Shown one piece after another: positions 8,059-16,102 of a stretch of DNA of 64,000 nucleotides (the first letter of the stretch is position 1; each line of letters starts with the position of its first letter). Source of the DNA: Actinomadura alba (lineage in GTDB: Bacteria; Actinomycetota; Actinomycetes; Streptosporangiales; Streptosporangiaceae). The DNA lies in assembly GCF_014323705.1 (NCBI RefSeq), contig NZ_JABVEC010000028.1:1-64000 (forward strand). Direction: 5' to 3'. Below the pieces are notes generated by a model. That model was not told the origin of the DNA, did no database searches, and saw nothing but the letters and a program-made list of their open reading frames with translations. The translations under genes were made by a program, and so were the position numbers.

Positions 8059-8979
8059 TCATGCCACGGTGATGGGGTCGCTCGTCCCTTCGCTGGGAAC
8101 TCCGGTGGCCGCGCCTGCGGCCCGTCGTAGGGCTGCGGTACGGAAGCGAGCGATCAAGCCGTGCCGGGGGGCGACACACCAGCAGATCAGGAAGAACGCG
8201 GTCACGACCAGCACGATCATGCCGCCGGCGGCGACGTTGAGGGAGAAGGACAGGTACAAGCCGGTGATGGACGCTCCTCCCCCGATGATCGGACCGAGGA
8301 TCATCATCACACCGAGCCGGTCGGTGAGCAGACGCGCACATGCGGCCGGGGTGATCAACAGCGCTAGGACCAGGATGTTGCCGACAGCCTGAATCGATAT
8401 GACGATGGCGATCGTCACCATCGCGTACAGCGCGATGTCGAGGGCAAACGTCGGCAGCCCGGCGGCCCGCGCCGTCTCGCGATCGAGGCCGACCGCGACC
8501 AGTTCCTTGTTCAGCACCAGGGTCACCAGCAGGAGCAGGGCTCCGGCAACGGCCACCGTCGCCACGTCCCCGTCGCTGATCCCGAGGATCTGGCCGAACA
8601 GGAACGATTCCAGTGATCCGCTGTAGCCGGGGGCGGTGCTCAGGATGACGATGCCGAGGCCGAAGGCGGCGGCGAAGAACACGCCTATGACGCTGTCCTC
8701 CTTCAGCCGGCGGTTCTGTGAGAAGACCGCGACCAGCAGCGCGGTGATCAGGCCGGCGACCGCACCTCCGAGGGTGAGGTTCCACTGGAACACGAAAGCG
8801 ACGGCGACGCCGGGAAATGCCGAGTGCGCCACCGCATCGCCGATGAACGCCATCCCCCGCAGCACCACGTGGCTGCCGATGACACCGCAGATGATTCCCG
8901 ACATCGCGGCGACCAGGAAGGCCCGCTGCATGAACACGTGCTCCCACGGTGCGGTGAGGAAGTCGCTGACCGCGCTCAT
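8059..8979 (-). CDS. Zinc/manganese ABC transporter permease (anchored-repeat type)
   Basis: This 306-aa ABC-3 (ZnuB/TroC) family permease has about eight or nine hydrophobic segments. The family signature is clear near the N-terminus: GIICGVIGSHVVLRGMAFIGDAVAHSAFPG, with the conserved GD-hSHxxxPG-like stretch. It would form the membrane channel of the zinc importer, with the ATPase upstream and the lipoprotein at 10688. The start overlaps the ATPase stop by four bases. Order and partners match the actinobacterial anchored-repeat transporter families. Confidence 0.92.
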   Translation of the reverse strand: MSAVSDFLTAPWEHVFMQRAFLVAAMSGIICGVIGSHVVLRGMAFIGDAVAHSAFPGVAVAFVFQWNLTLGGAVAGLITALLVAVFSQNRRLKEDSVIGVFFAAAFGLGIVILSTAPGYSGSLESFLFGQILGISDGDVATVAVAGALLLLVTLVLNKELVAVGLDRETARAAGLPTFALDIALYAMVTIAIVISIQAVGNILVLALLITPAACARLLTDRLGVMMILGPIIGGGASITGLYLSFSLNVAAGGMIVLVVTAFFLICWCVAPRHGLIARFRTAALRRAAGAATGVPSEGTSDPITVA

Positions 8980-9725
8980 GACGTCGCTCCGAGGGAGTCC
9001 AGGAACCGTTCGGACTGGGTGATGCCGAACGCTCGCAGCCAGACCGCCGGGTCGCGGAGCTCACTCGGCGGTCCGTCGGCGATCACGGTCTGGTTGAGCA
9101 GGCACAGCCGTCCGCACATCGCGGCCGCCGCCGCCAGGTCATGCGTCGTCATGAGCAGTGCCTTGTCCTTTCGCAGGTGCTGGAACAGCTCGGTGAGCAG
9201 CTCCTGTGTCGGGACATCGAGCCCGGTGAACGGCTCGTCGAGGAGCAGCAGCCTCGGCCGGAGGGCCAGTGCCCGCGCGACCAGGACGCGCTGGCGCTGT
9301 CCACCGGACAGCTCGCCGAGGGGACGCCGGCGCAACGCGGTCAGGTTGACGCGTTCCAGCGCTTCGTCCACGGCTTCGCGGTCCGCTCGTCCGGGGCGGC
9401 GCAACCGGCCGATGCGGTGGATCCGGCCGCTCATCACGGCCTTCTCCACCGAGATGGGGAAGTCCCAAGCGAACTCATGGCGCTGCGGGACGTAGCCGAC
9501 CGTGCCACGGGCGGCGGCCGGCGGCGCGCCCTCGATCCGTATCCGGCCGGAGGAGGCTGGGATGAGGCCCAGGACGGAGCGCAGCAGGGTGGTCTTGCCC
9601 GCGCCGTTCGGGCCGATCAGACCCACCAGCTCACCTCCGCCGACCCGCAGGCGCACGCCTGCCAGGGCCCGCCGCCCGCCCAACTCCACGGTGAGGTCAT
9701 CAACGGCAAGAACCGGCTCGGTCAT
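8976..9725 (-). CDS. Zinc/manganese ABC transporter ATP-binding protein (anchored-repeat type)
   Basis: This 249-aa ATPase powers the metal importer. Motifs are all intact: Walker [10 protein letters not shown] (about 38-46), Q-loop VPQRHEFAWDFPI, signature LSGGQRQRVLVARAL, Walker B LLLLDEPF, and switch His in MTTHDL. The VPQR-x-x-x-x-W-x-FP pattern is typical of ZnuC/TroB metal ATPases. The start codon follows the stop of the surface protein gene directly, and the stop overlaps the permease start. Confidence 0.93.
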   Translation of the reverse strand: MTEPVLAVDDLTVELGGRRALAGVRLRVGGGELVGLIGPNGAGKTTLLRSVLGLIPASSGRIRIEGAPPAAARGTVGYVPQRHEFAWDFPISVEKAVMSGRIHRIGRLRRPGRADREAVDEALERVNLTALRRRPLGELSGGQRQRVLVARALALRPRLLLLDEPFTGLDVPTQELLTELFQHLRKDKALLMTTHDLAAAAAMCGRLCLLNQTVIADGPPSELRDPAVWLRAFGITQSERFLDSLGATS

Positions 9726-10691
9726 TCACGCGTCCTTTCCCGGAGCGGCGGGTACGGCGTCGCCCGCCCGGCGCGCCGACCGCACAGCCGACATCGCCAC
9801 GACCGTGACGACCACGACGACCAACCCCGCTCCGCCGATGAGGGCCCACGCCCACATCGGCAAGGGAGTGCCGGTATCGCCGGAACCGTCCTCGTCCGAG
9901 GTACCGGCCACTGGAAAACCGGGTGGCGGCGCGGCGTCGAACGCCGCGGTGGCGTCGCCGCCGCCCACGAAGACGCGCAGGAGCCTGCGGTCGTTCACTT
10001 GCCGCCCGTCGAGCGTCCGCCCGCTCATGTCGATGTCGAGGAGGTAGGTTCCCTGCGCCGAGAACGCCCAGTTCCCATGAACGTGGGTGTTGACGTCGGT
10101 ACCCGTCTGCTGGGGGTACGGCCTGGCACTGTCGAACAGGATCTGCGGTGCGCCGAAGTCGCCATTGGCGAAGAGGACGAAGTGCCCGGGACCGGTCACA
10201 CCGCGCAGCGTCCAGGTCACCTCCCGATTGATCGTGGTCGCCACCTGGGGGTCCTGAGTGTTCCAGCCGGGCCACAGCACGCCCTGTTTCTGGACCTGTG
10301 GCAGCACCCACACCTGCGCGCCGGGACTACCGAGGAACGCGAACGTCCTGTCGCCCGGGACCTCCACCTTGGCGGCGTCGGCGACCTGCAGGACTACATC
10401 GTTCAGATTCCGCCACACCGGTGGACGGACGGTGTCGTCGCGTACCTGGATCGTCCACTTGCCGTCCAGGAAGCGCGGGCCCATGTCGACGTGGCCGTCG
10501 CCCACCACGGTACGTCCGGTGGCGGTCGACTCATCGGGCCGCACCGAGCCGCCGATCGTGGAATCCACGGAGGGGCTCGGCGTGGGCGCCCCCGACTCCC
10601 CCGACGCGCCCGTCGCGGGCAGGGCGGCCAGGATCGCGAGGGCCAGTGCCGCTGCCAGGCGCAACCGCCTCACCGCTGTGCTCGGCATCAT
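9726..10691 (-). CDS. Membrane-anchored protein with one anchored-repeat (choice-of-anchor M) domain
   Basis: The 321-aa product has a Sec signal peptide (about 1-30), one anchored-repeat domain and a C-terminal membrane helix (PMWAWALIGGAGLVVVVVTVV) with a basic tail. The domain carries GHVDMGP at its start, FAFLGSPGAQVWVLPQ, VLWPGWNT and THVHGNWAF near its end. The ATG at 10691 overlaps the binding-protein stop (ATGA) and has GGGAGG three bases upstream; ATG at 10688 is also possible. It lies inside the zinc ABC operon, so a role in binding or handing on metal outside the membrane is likely. Confidence 0.85.
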   Translation of the reverse strand: MMPSTAVRRLRLAAALALAILAALPATGASGESGAPTPSPSVDSTIGGSVRPDESTATGRTVVGDGHVDMGPRFLDGKWTIQVRDDTVRPPVWRNLNDVVLQVADAAKVEVPGDRTFAFLGSPGAQVWVLPQVQKQGVLWPGWNTQDPQVATTINREVTWTLRGVTGPGHFVLFANGDFGAPQILFDSARPYPQQTGTDVNTHVHGNWAFSAQGTYLLDIDMSGRTLDGRQVNDRRLLRVFVGGGDATAAFDAAPPPGFPVAGTSDEDGSGDTGTPLPMWAWALIGGAGLVVVVVTVVAMSAVRSARRAGDAVPAAPGKDA

Positions 10692-12262
10692 TTTCCTCCC
10701 AGGCACTTACGCAACTCGGTGGCGTTGTGCCGCATCATGGCGACGTAGTCGCGGGCGTCGTCGTCGAACGCGTCGCCGTAGAGCTTGCAGACTCTGACGT
10801 TCTGGTCCTTGGCCACCTGGCTGAGCACCTTCGCCCGCGCGGCGAGGTTCGGCTCCATGAACACCGCGGGTACTCGTAGATTGCGGATCGTCTGGGTGAG
10901 CTTGGCGACCTGCTCTGCGCTGGGCTCCTGGGCCGGGTTGGGCACCACGAACCCGGCGACCGTCATGGAGTAGGCCTTGGCCAGGTAGCCGAAGGCGTCG
11001 TGCGTGGTGATGAGCTGCCGACGGTCGGCTGGGATCTGAGCCGTCTGCTCTCGTACGAACGTGTCCAGCTTGTCGAGCTCGGCGAGATAGGCACGGGTGT
11101 TCTGGTCATAGCCAGATGCGCCGCCGGGGTCCTGCTTTTTCAGCGTGTCGCGGATCAACTGCACATATGCCTTGACGTTCTTGACGTCCTCCCACAGGTG
11201 GGGATCGATCTCACCGTGTACGTGCTTGCCGATCACCGCCTGCGGGAGCTGGTGGAGTCGGCTGCCGGGTTCGCCTAGAAACGAGAACGCCGCGTTGCCG
11301 GGAACCTTGTCCAGAGCGCGGTTCGGCACATCGATGATCACGTCTCCGGCCGGTACCTCCTTCTGGGGTCCCTTGGCGGCCTGGGTCCCCGTGACGGCGA
11401 TGTCGGTATAGGCGTAGAGGCGACCGCTGTCGAGATCCGCCGCGATGTCGGTGTGCCCGTCGTCGAGGATCGTGGCCTTGTCCGCCCCATCGACCGTGTG
11501 CGGATCGACGCCCACAGCGAAGGTGAAGGTGCCCTTCCCGATCGGCGCCGGCTCGGCGCTCCCGTTGCGCAGCGCGGCCTCCAGGGTCAGCCGGTAGACC
11601 CCGGGTTTGGAGAAGGCCCAATTCACATGAGTGTGCGCCGCCGGCGGAAGGGTGGCGACATCCTTGCCGTCCAGCCCGTCGGCGGAGTTGAAGTAGACGT
11701 TGGGCTGACCGAGTGTCTCGGTGAGATAGACGGCCAGCTCGCCGGGCCCCTCGAGCTTGGTCGCGGTGAGCTGGACGTCGGAGGTTCGCGTCGCCCCACG
11801 CTGTGCGCCCTCGCCGCGGACGGCGAGTCCCAGCCAGAGCACGTCCAGGCCGATGTTCTCCACCAGCGGGATGACTGTGGCGCCGTAGGTCTCCGCGGCC
11901 TCCGCCAGTGACACGTTGGGGGCGCCCTTGCGTACGTTGGAGTCAATGGTCTTGATCAGCGCGTGTTCTTCGAGCAGCAGATGATTGGTGAAGGTCGCGT
12001 CGGCCTTGGCGACCTTGGCCGCGTCGGTCGGCGTCGGATCGTACGAGTGCGGGTCGCCACCCGAGGGGACGAGCGAATCCACCTGAACGCGCTCTCGCCC
12101 CACGTTCTTCACCAGGTCGGCCAGGATCTCGGTCGTGGTGACCACCTTCAGCGCCGCGCTGGAGCCGTCCTGGCCACGGGCGCCGCTGCACCCGGCGAGA
12201 GCGACCATGGCGAGGGCCAGGATTCCCGCACCCGCTCTCGCGGTCCGGAGCGGAACATGCAT
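10688..12262 (-). CDS. Zinc ABC transporter substrate-binding lipoprotein with inserted anchored-repeat domain
   Basis: This 524-aa cluster A-I (ZnuA/TroA) binding protein has lipobox LAGC with C25. Expected metal ligands are H72 (DPHSYDP), H355 (DPHLWED), H421 (THDAF) and D497 (GDAF). Residues about 138-342 are an insertion related to the repeats in the neighbouring surface proteins, placed just before DPHLW, where ZnuA proteins carry their His-rich loop. Inside the insertion the order is VLWLGL (141), HTHVNWAF (210), GHTD (269), FSFLGEPGS (326) and LHQLPQ (336). This is circularly permuted relative to the stand-alone domains. HVHGEIDPH follows. The family is known as anchored-repeat ABC transporter binding proteins. 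Confidence 0.92.
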   Translation of the reverse strand: MHVPLRTARAGAGILALAMVALAGCSGARGQDGSSAALKVVTTTEILADLVKNVGRERVQVDSLVPSGGDPHSYDPTPTDAAKVAKADATFTNHLLLEEHALIKTIDSNVRKGAPNVSLAEAAETYGATVIPLVENIGLDVLWLGLAVRGEGAQRGATRTSDVQLTATKLEGPGELAVYLTETLGQPNVYFNSADGLDGKDVATLPPAAHTHVNWAFSKPGVYRLTLEAALRNGSAEPAPIGKGTFTFAVGVDPHTVDGADKATILDDGHTDIAADLDSGRLYAYTDIAVTGTQAAKGPQKEVPAGDVIIDVPNRALDKVPGNAAFSFLGEPGSRLHQLPQAVIGKHVHGEIDPHLWEDVKNVKAYVQLIRDTLKKQDPGGASGYDQNTRAYLAELDKLDTFVREQTAQIPADRRQLITTHDAFGYLAKAYSMTVAGFVVPNPAQEPSAEQVAKLTQTIRNLRVPAVFMEPNLAARAKVLSQVAKDQNVRVCKLYGDAFDDDARDYVAMMRHNATELRKCLGGK

Positions 12263-12303
12263 CGAGGTTTCCTCCGAACGAAGAAGGATCGCGTACGTGC
12301 GTG

Positions 12304-12329
12304 GGCCGGCCGGCCTCGGTCGGCCGGCC
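12304..12329 (-). terminator. GC-rich hairpin between surface-protein gene and transporter genes
   Basis: GGCCGGCCG (12304-12312) pairs with CGGCCGGCC (12321-12329) across an 8-base loop, in the 75-base gap between the big surface protein and the binding-protein gene. It could be an attenuator that makes the surface protein more abundant than the transporter. There is no U-tract. Confidence 0.4.
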
Positions 12330-12337
12330 GGATCAGA

Positions 12338-14395
12338 TCACGGTGCGGCGGATTCGGGCACCCGACGGCGACGGCGGTAGGTGGCCCCGACGGCCACTGC
12401 ACCGACGATGAGCAGTCCGGTGCCCACCGCGGCAGGTATGAGCACAGCGGCACCGGTGAACGGCAGCCGGCAGCCGGCGGCGTTGATCGTCAGGGTGGCG
12501 GACCGGCCCGGAAGCGCCGCGGTGTACGCCACCGGCGTCATGCGCAGTGACTGCGTCGTCGCACCCGAGGACCGTGGGTCGACGTCACCGACCGCGAAGG
12601 TGACCACCTCCGTGTCGGTGGACGTGGCGCCTGAGGCCAGCCTGGTGGACTGGGTGAAGGTCAGCTTGTAGATGCCCGGTGCGGTGAAGGCCCAGTTGCC
12701 GTGCGCGTGCGTGCCCGGCGCGACGCTGAAGGTGTCGGGAACGCCGTCCCCACTGTTGAAGATGATCTTCGGTTGGCCGAACGTGCTGTACTCGTAGATC
12801 GCGAACTTCCCGGGGCCGGTCACCTTGTCCAGTTTCCAGGTGACACCACCGTTGACCTGCGCGGTCGACAGCTCCTCGGTGTTCCACCCGGCCCACAGGA
12901 CACCCTGCTTCTGGGTCTGCGGGCTCTGCCAGATCGTCGAGCCCGCGCTGCCGAGGAAGCCGAACCCCGACGGCAGTTGAGTCGCCGACGACGGTTTGAG
13001 GTGAAAGACCACCGACGACGGCTCACGCCAGGTGGTCTTGCCGGCCACGGTGCCGTCCTTGACGAGCGATTTCAGCTTGCCGCCATCGATCCGGGCGGCG
13101 TAGTCGGCATGACCGTTGTCCAACACGACCGAGTCGGTCGCGGTGCCTCCGCCGCCGGACGAGCCACCCGACGAACTCGGTGAACTCGTGGCCGGGCCGC
13201 ACTTCGTCTCTGCGGAAGAATCGTCGCCCCCGCTGGACGGACCACCGCCTCCGCCACCCGAGGAGCCTCCGCCTGGAGACGAGGTCGTCGGCGTCGGCGC
13301 CGACGTTTGCGTCCGTGTGGGCGTGGGCGTCGGCGTCGGCGTGGGCGTCCGTGTGGGCGTGGGCGTCCGTGTGGGCGTGGGCGTCGTTCCCGGCCCGGAC
13401 ACCGTGTACGCAACAGCCGGCGACGTCGATGTCAGGTAGTCATTGGTGTACTCCGAGGTGTACTTCGCCGTCAGGGAGTGCGAACCCGCGGCCAGCGCGG
13501 ACGTCTTCAGCGACGCCCTGCCGTGCCTCGTCTCCTGCCTGCCCAGCGATGTGCTCCCATCGAAGAACTCGACCCACCCTGGCGCCCGGTGGGTGACCGT
13601 GGCCGACACGGTGACCTCGTCTCCGACCTGCGCCGTGTCCGGTGACGCCGTCAACGTGGTGCCCGTGCTCACCGGCACCACGTCGGCGGCCGTGGATCCG
13701 CCGACGTACCAGGTGAAGCTGACCGGTCCCGTGCTCAGTTCGTTGCCTGCCTTGTCGGTCCCCGTCACCTCGAACGTGAGCGTGTACGGACCGAGTTCGG
13801 TGAACGCCCAGTTCGCGTGCGCGTGGATCTGCACCTGTTGGCGAAATGTCTTGTAGCGCGAGTCAGTGGAACTGAAGTCCCGGATGGGCTCTCCCACCGG
13901 CCCGGTCCGGAAGATTTCGACCTTGCCCGGTCCGGAGGCGTCGACCAGGGAGATGTCCACCGAGTCGCCCTCGAACAGGCCCAGCCCCATGCTGGCGTCC
14001 TCAGTGGCGAAACCTGGCCACACCAGGTCGGTGATCTGGGTCTCCGGTGCGACCCAGACGGGAGCGCCCGGCTCTCCGAGGAAGGCGTAGTCCGGGAGGT
14101 CGGGTATCTGCAGCTTGGCGTCGGCGCTGTCCTTGAGCTGGAAGATCACCTCGCTGGGGTCGTGATACGTGTAAGCGCCCGCGCTGCCGACCCGTGTTCT
14201 CAAGTCCAGCCTGCCGCCCTCGTAGACCATGTACAGGGCATCGGTGTGAACGTCATTGACGACCAGCCTGGTCCGGGCCGCCGCGGGATCATCGGGAGCG
14301 GCGATCGCGGGAACGACCGACACCACTCCAACGATCATGAGTGCCACCAGCCCGATGCCCGTCAGCCAGCGGCGTCTGGGCCTGCCGCCTCGCAT
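12338..14395 (-). CDS. LPXTG-anchored surface protein with two anchored-repeat domains and an Ig-like domain
   Basis: This 685-aa protein has a signal peptide, then repeat domain 1 (NDVHTDALYM ... FLGEPGAPVWVAPE ... LVWPGFAT ... HAHANWAF). An Ig-like bacterial domain follows (SADT-type, LTASPDTAQVGDEVTVSATV), then a Pro-Thr linker and Gly/Ser-rich segment, then repeat domain 2 (NGHADYAARI ... HAHGNWAF). It ends in a sortase signal LPFTG (644-648), a hydrophobic helix and RRRRR. It is thus predicted to be linked to the peptidoglycan, with the linker spanning the wall. It heads the minus-strand zinc operon directly behind a Zur-like box. No sortase gene lies in the window. Confidence 0.9.
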   Translation of the reverse strand: MRGGRPRRRWLTGIGLVALMIVGVVSVVPAIAAPDDPAAARTRLVVNDVHTDALYMVYEGGRLDLRTRVGSAGAYTYHDPSEVIFQLKDSADAKLQIPDLPDYAFLGEPGAPVWVAPETQITDLVWPGFATEDASMGLGLFEGDSVDISLVDASGPGKVEIFRTGPVGEPIRDFSSTDSRYKTFRQQVQIHAHANWAFTELGPYTLTFEVTGTDKAGNELSTGPVSFTWYVGGSTAADVVPVSTGTTLTASPDTAQVGDEVTVSATVTHRAPGWVEFFDGSTSLGRQETRHGRASLKTSALAAGSHSLTAKYTSEYTNDYLTSTSPAVAYTVSGPGTTPTPTRTPTPTRTPTPTPTPTPTRTQTSAPTPTTSSPGGGSSGGGGGGPSSGGDDSSAETKCGPATSSPSSSGGSSGGGGTATDSVVLDNGHADYAARIDGGKLKSLVKDGTVAGKTTWREPSSVVFHLKPSSATQLPSGFGFLGSAGSTIWQSPQTQKQGVLWAGWNTEELSTAQVNGGVTWKLDKVTGPGKFAIYEYSTFGQPKIIFNSGDGVPDTFSVAPGTHAHGNWAFTAPGIYKLTFTQSTRLASGATSTDTEVVTFAVGDVDPRSSGATTQSLRMTPVAYTAALPGRSATLTINAAGCRLPFTGAAVLIPAAVGTGLLIVGAVAVGATYRRRRRVPESAAP
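13313..13387. repeat. Low-complexity repeat encoding a Pro-Thr-Arg linker
   Basis: Short units of GTGGGC, GTCGGC and GTCCGT alternate in tandem. On the minus strand they encode PT and RT dipeptides in the wall-spanning linker of the surface protein. Such repeats vary in length by slippage. Confidence 0.8.
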
Positions 14396-14512
14396 CAGAT
14401 GCCCTCCTCATGTCTACGCCACCGCCGGCAGCCGCATTCGGTAACGGCTCATGCCGGGCGGGGGCAGCCCCTGTGCGGCACGGTTCGCAAGATGGATCCG
14501 CAAACCCTGGAA

Positions 14513-14527
14513 TGAATATCATTTTCG
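14513..14527 (-). promoter_or_regulatory. Zur-like box upstream of the surface protein/zinc ABC operon
   Basis: TGAATATCATTTTCG resembles the actinobacterial Zur operator TGAAAATGATTTTCA; read on the other strand it is CGAAAATGATATTCA, with two mismatches. It lies about 118 bases before the minus-strand gene starting at 14395. A-T-rich sequence of this kind is otherwise absent nearby. Confidence 0.62.
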
Positions 14528-14574
14528 TCACCACGTGTCCACTTCGCCCGCTCCGCCCATGACGTCCGGAGAGT

Positions 14575-14594
14575 TGAAAAAGATTATCGTTTCA
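14575..14594 (+). promoter_or_regulatory. Zur-like box upstream of the secreted repeat-protein pair
   Basis: TGAAAAAGATTATCG (14575-14589) matches the Zur consensus at 12 of 15 positions, and the wider TGAAA-N10-TTTCA is itself an inverted repeat. It lies 38 bases before the GTG at 14633, a position that would block transcription initiation when zinc-loaded Zur binds. Confidence 0.65.
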
Positions 14595-14632
14595 GTATCG
14601 TGAGGCTCCCCATCCCCGACTCAGGAGTCCCT

Positions 14633-15280
14633 GTGCAGCTACGCCCTGTAGTCATGCTCGCCTCCACCGCACTGGCGACGGCACTCGTCGCCATGGCGCC
14701 CGCACACGCGTCGACCCGCGTCGTCCTCGACAAGGGGCATGTCGACGTCATGGAAGTCGAATACGTGGCCGGCGAGTTCGAAGTCCACGTCCACGACGAG
14801 ACCGCCGAACCCGCGGTGGAAAGAAGCCCGGACGAGGTTCTGTTCCGGGCGCTGCCCGAGTCCCTGACGACCGTGCCCGCGGACCCCGCGTTCGCCTTCC
14901 TCGGCAAGCCCGGCGATCCCCTGTGGCTCCTACCGCAGGCCGGGAACCCTGACCTGTTGTGGCCAGGAATCAGCACCGAGGACCTGTCCTCGGGCACCTT
15001 CGCCGCCGACTCGGTGACCCTCAAGCTGCGCACCGTCCGGGGCCCCGGCAAGTTCAGCATCTTCACCGAGGGCGCCGCCGGTCAGCCGCAGGTCCTGTTC
15101 AACTCCCGCGATGGGCTCCCCGACACCTCGGCCCTCCCCGTCAGCGGTCACCAGCACGCCAACTGGGCCTTCACCGCACCGGGCACCTACCAGCTCACCT
15201 TCCAGGTCAGCGCCACACTCGCCGGCAGCGGCCAAGCGGTCACCTCCGGCTCGGTGACATACCTGTTCAAGGTGGGCTGA
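14633..15280 (+). CDS. Secreted single-domain anchored-repeat protein
   Basis: The protein is 215 aa: a signal peptide (cleavage probably after AHA, residue 26-27) followed by one repeat domain. The domain shows KGHVDVMEVEY, FAFLGKPGDPLWLLPQ, LLWPGIST, GPGKFSIF and HQHANWAF. There is no membrane helix or sortase signal at the C-terminus, so it should be released or held by partners. GTG at 14633 is chosen because AGGAG lies 6 bases upstream and the product then begins with a normal signal peptide. A GTG at 14600 would overlap the operator region. It is followed after 4 bases by a paralogue. Confidence 0.85.
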   Translation: MQLRPVVMLASTALATALVAMAPAHASTRVVLDKGHVDVMEVEYVAGEFEVHVHDETAEPAVERSPDEVLFRALPESLTTVPADPAFAFLGKPGDPLWLLPQAGNPDLLWPGISTEDLSSGTFAADSVTLKLRTVRGPGKFSIFTEGAAGQPQVLFNSRDGLPDTSALPVSGHQHANWAFTAPGTYQLTFQVSATLAGSGQAVTSGSVTYLFKVG

Positions 15281-15284
15281 CCTG

Positions 15285-15956
15285 ATGACTCATCGAAACA
15301 AGAAGGCCGTGCGTATCCGGACCCGTCTGGCCGTCACCCTCGCATCCATGCTCACGGCATCGCTCGTGACCGCCACACCGGCGCTGGCCGAACCTGTCAC
15401 CCTCACAAGCGGCCATGTCGACATCCTCGATGTGAACTATGTCTCAGACAACCTCAATGTGAAGGTCCGCGACGAGACGTCGGGAGCCGCGGTCGAAAGG
15501 AACCCGGCCGACGTCACGTTCCAGGTTCCGGCGGCGGCGAAGACCACAGTGCCCAGCGGCTCCGCATGGAGCTTCCTGGGCACCGCCGGCTCCACCGTCT
15601 GGGTGCTGCCGCAGTCTCAGGTCTCGAACCTGATCTGGCCGGGCTGGAACACTGCGGACGTGGCCGGCGGTGTCTTCGACGGCAATCGGCTGACGTTCGA
15701 ACTCGTCAGCGTCACGGGCGGCCAGTTCAGCATCTACCGGACAAGCCTCGGTAGTCCCACCGTGCTGTTCCACAGCCGCGACAGCGGGCCGAAGACCCAG
15801 TATGTCTCCGCTGGTTCACACGCCCACGCGAACTGGGCGTTCAACACCGCCGGCACCTACACCGTGACCTTCAAGGTGACCGGCACCCTGGCCGGCACAA
15901 CGACGACGAAGACCTCGGGCAACGTGTCCTTCACCTTCCAGGTCCTCAACTCCTGA
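15285..15956 (+). CDS. Secreted single-domain anchored-repeat protein, paralogue
   Basis: This 223-aa paralogue of the preceding protein has a Sec signal (RTRLAVTLASMLTASLVTAT, cleavage after ALA) and one repeat domain. Motifs are SGHVDILDVNY, WSFLGTAGSTVWVLPQ, LIWPGWNT, GGQFSIY and HAHANWAF. It ends right after the final beta-strand VSFTFQVLNS, again without any anchor. The two genes are transcribed divergently from the zinc ABC operon behind their own Zur-like box. They probably serve as extracellular metal-binding proteins, in the manner of secreted zincophores, but that is inference. Confidence 0.85.
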   Translation: MTHRNKKAVRIRTRLAVTLASMLTASLVTATPALAEPVTLTSGHVDILDVNYVSDNLNVKVRDETSGAAVERNPADVTFQVPAAAKTTVPSGSAWSFLGTAGSTVWVLPQSQVSNLIWPGWNTADVAGGVFDGNRLTFELVSVTGGQFSIYRTSLGSPTVLFHSRDSGPKTQYVSAGSHAHANWAFNTAGTYTVTFKVTGTLAGTTTTKTSGNVSFTFQVLNS

Positions 15957-15970
15957 CAATCCGCTCCTCC

Positions 15971-16000
15971 GTTGGCGACCGACGCGCGTCGGTCGCCAAC
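15971..16000 (+). terminator. Perfect 30-bp palindromic terminator
   Basis: GTTGGCGACCGACGC and GCGTCGGTCGCCAAC are exact complements with no spacer, 14 bases after the stop of the second repeat protein. The palindrome is strong enough to terminate transcription in either direction. Confidence 0.75.
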
Positions 16001-16102
16001 AGCGGCTTTCAGGCCCGCCGGCGCCACTATGAGGCGGGTCTTTGGAACGATCCATATGCGAGTCTCGCCGAAGGGTGCGAACATCGCCGGGCGACCTGGA
16101 AG

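Noticed and set aside
9141-10748. A 535-codon plus-strand frame opposite the zinc ATPase and membrane-anchored repeat protein
   Set aside because: Two well-defined minus-strand genes with intact motifs occupy this region.
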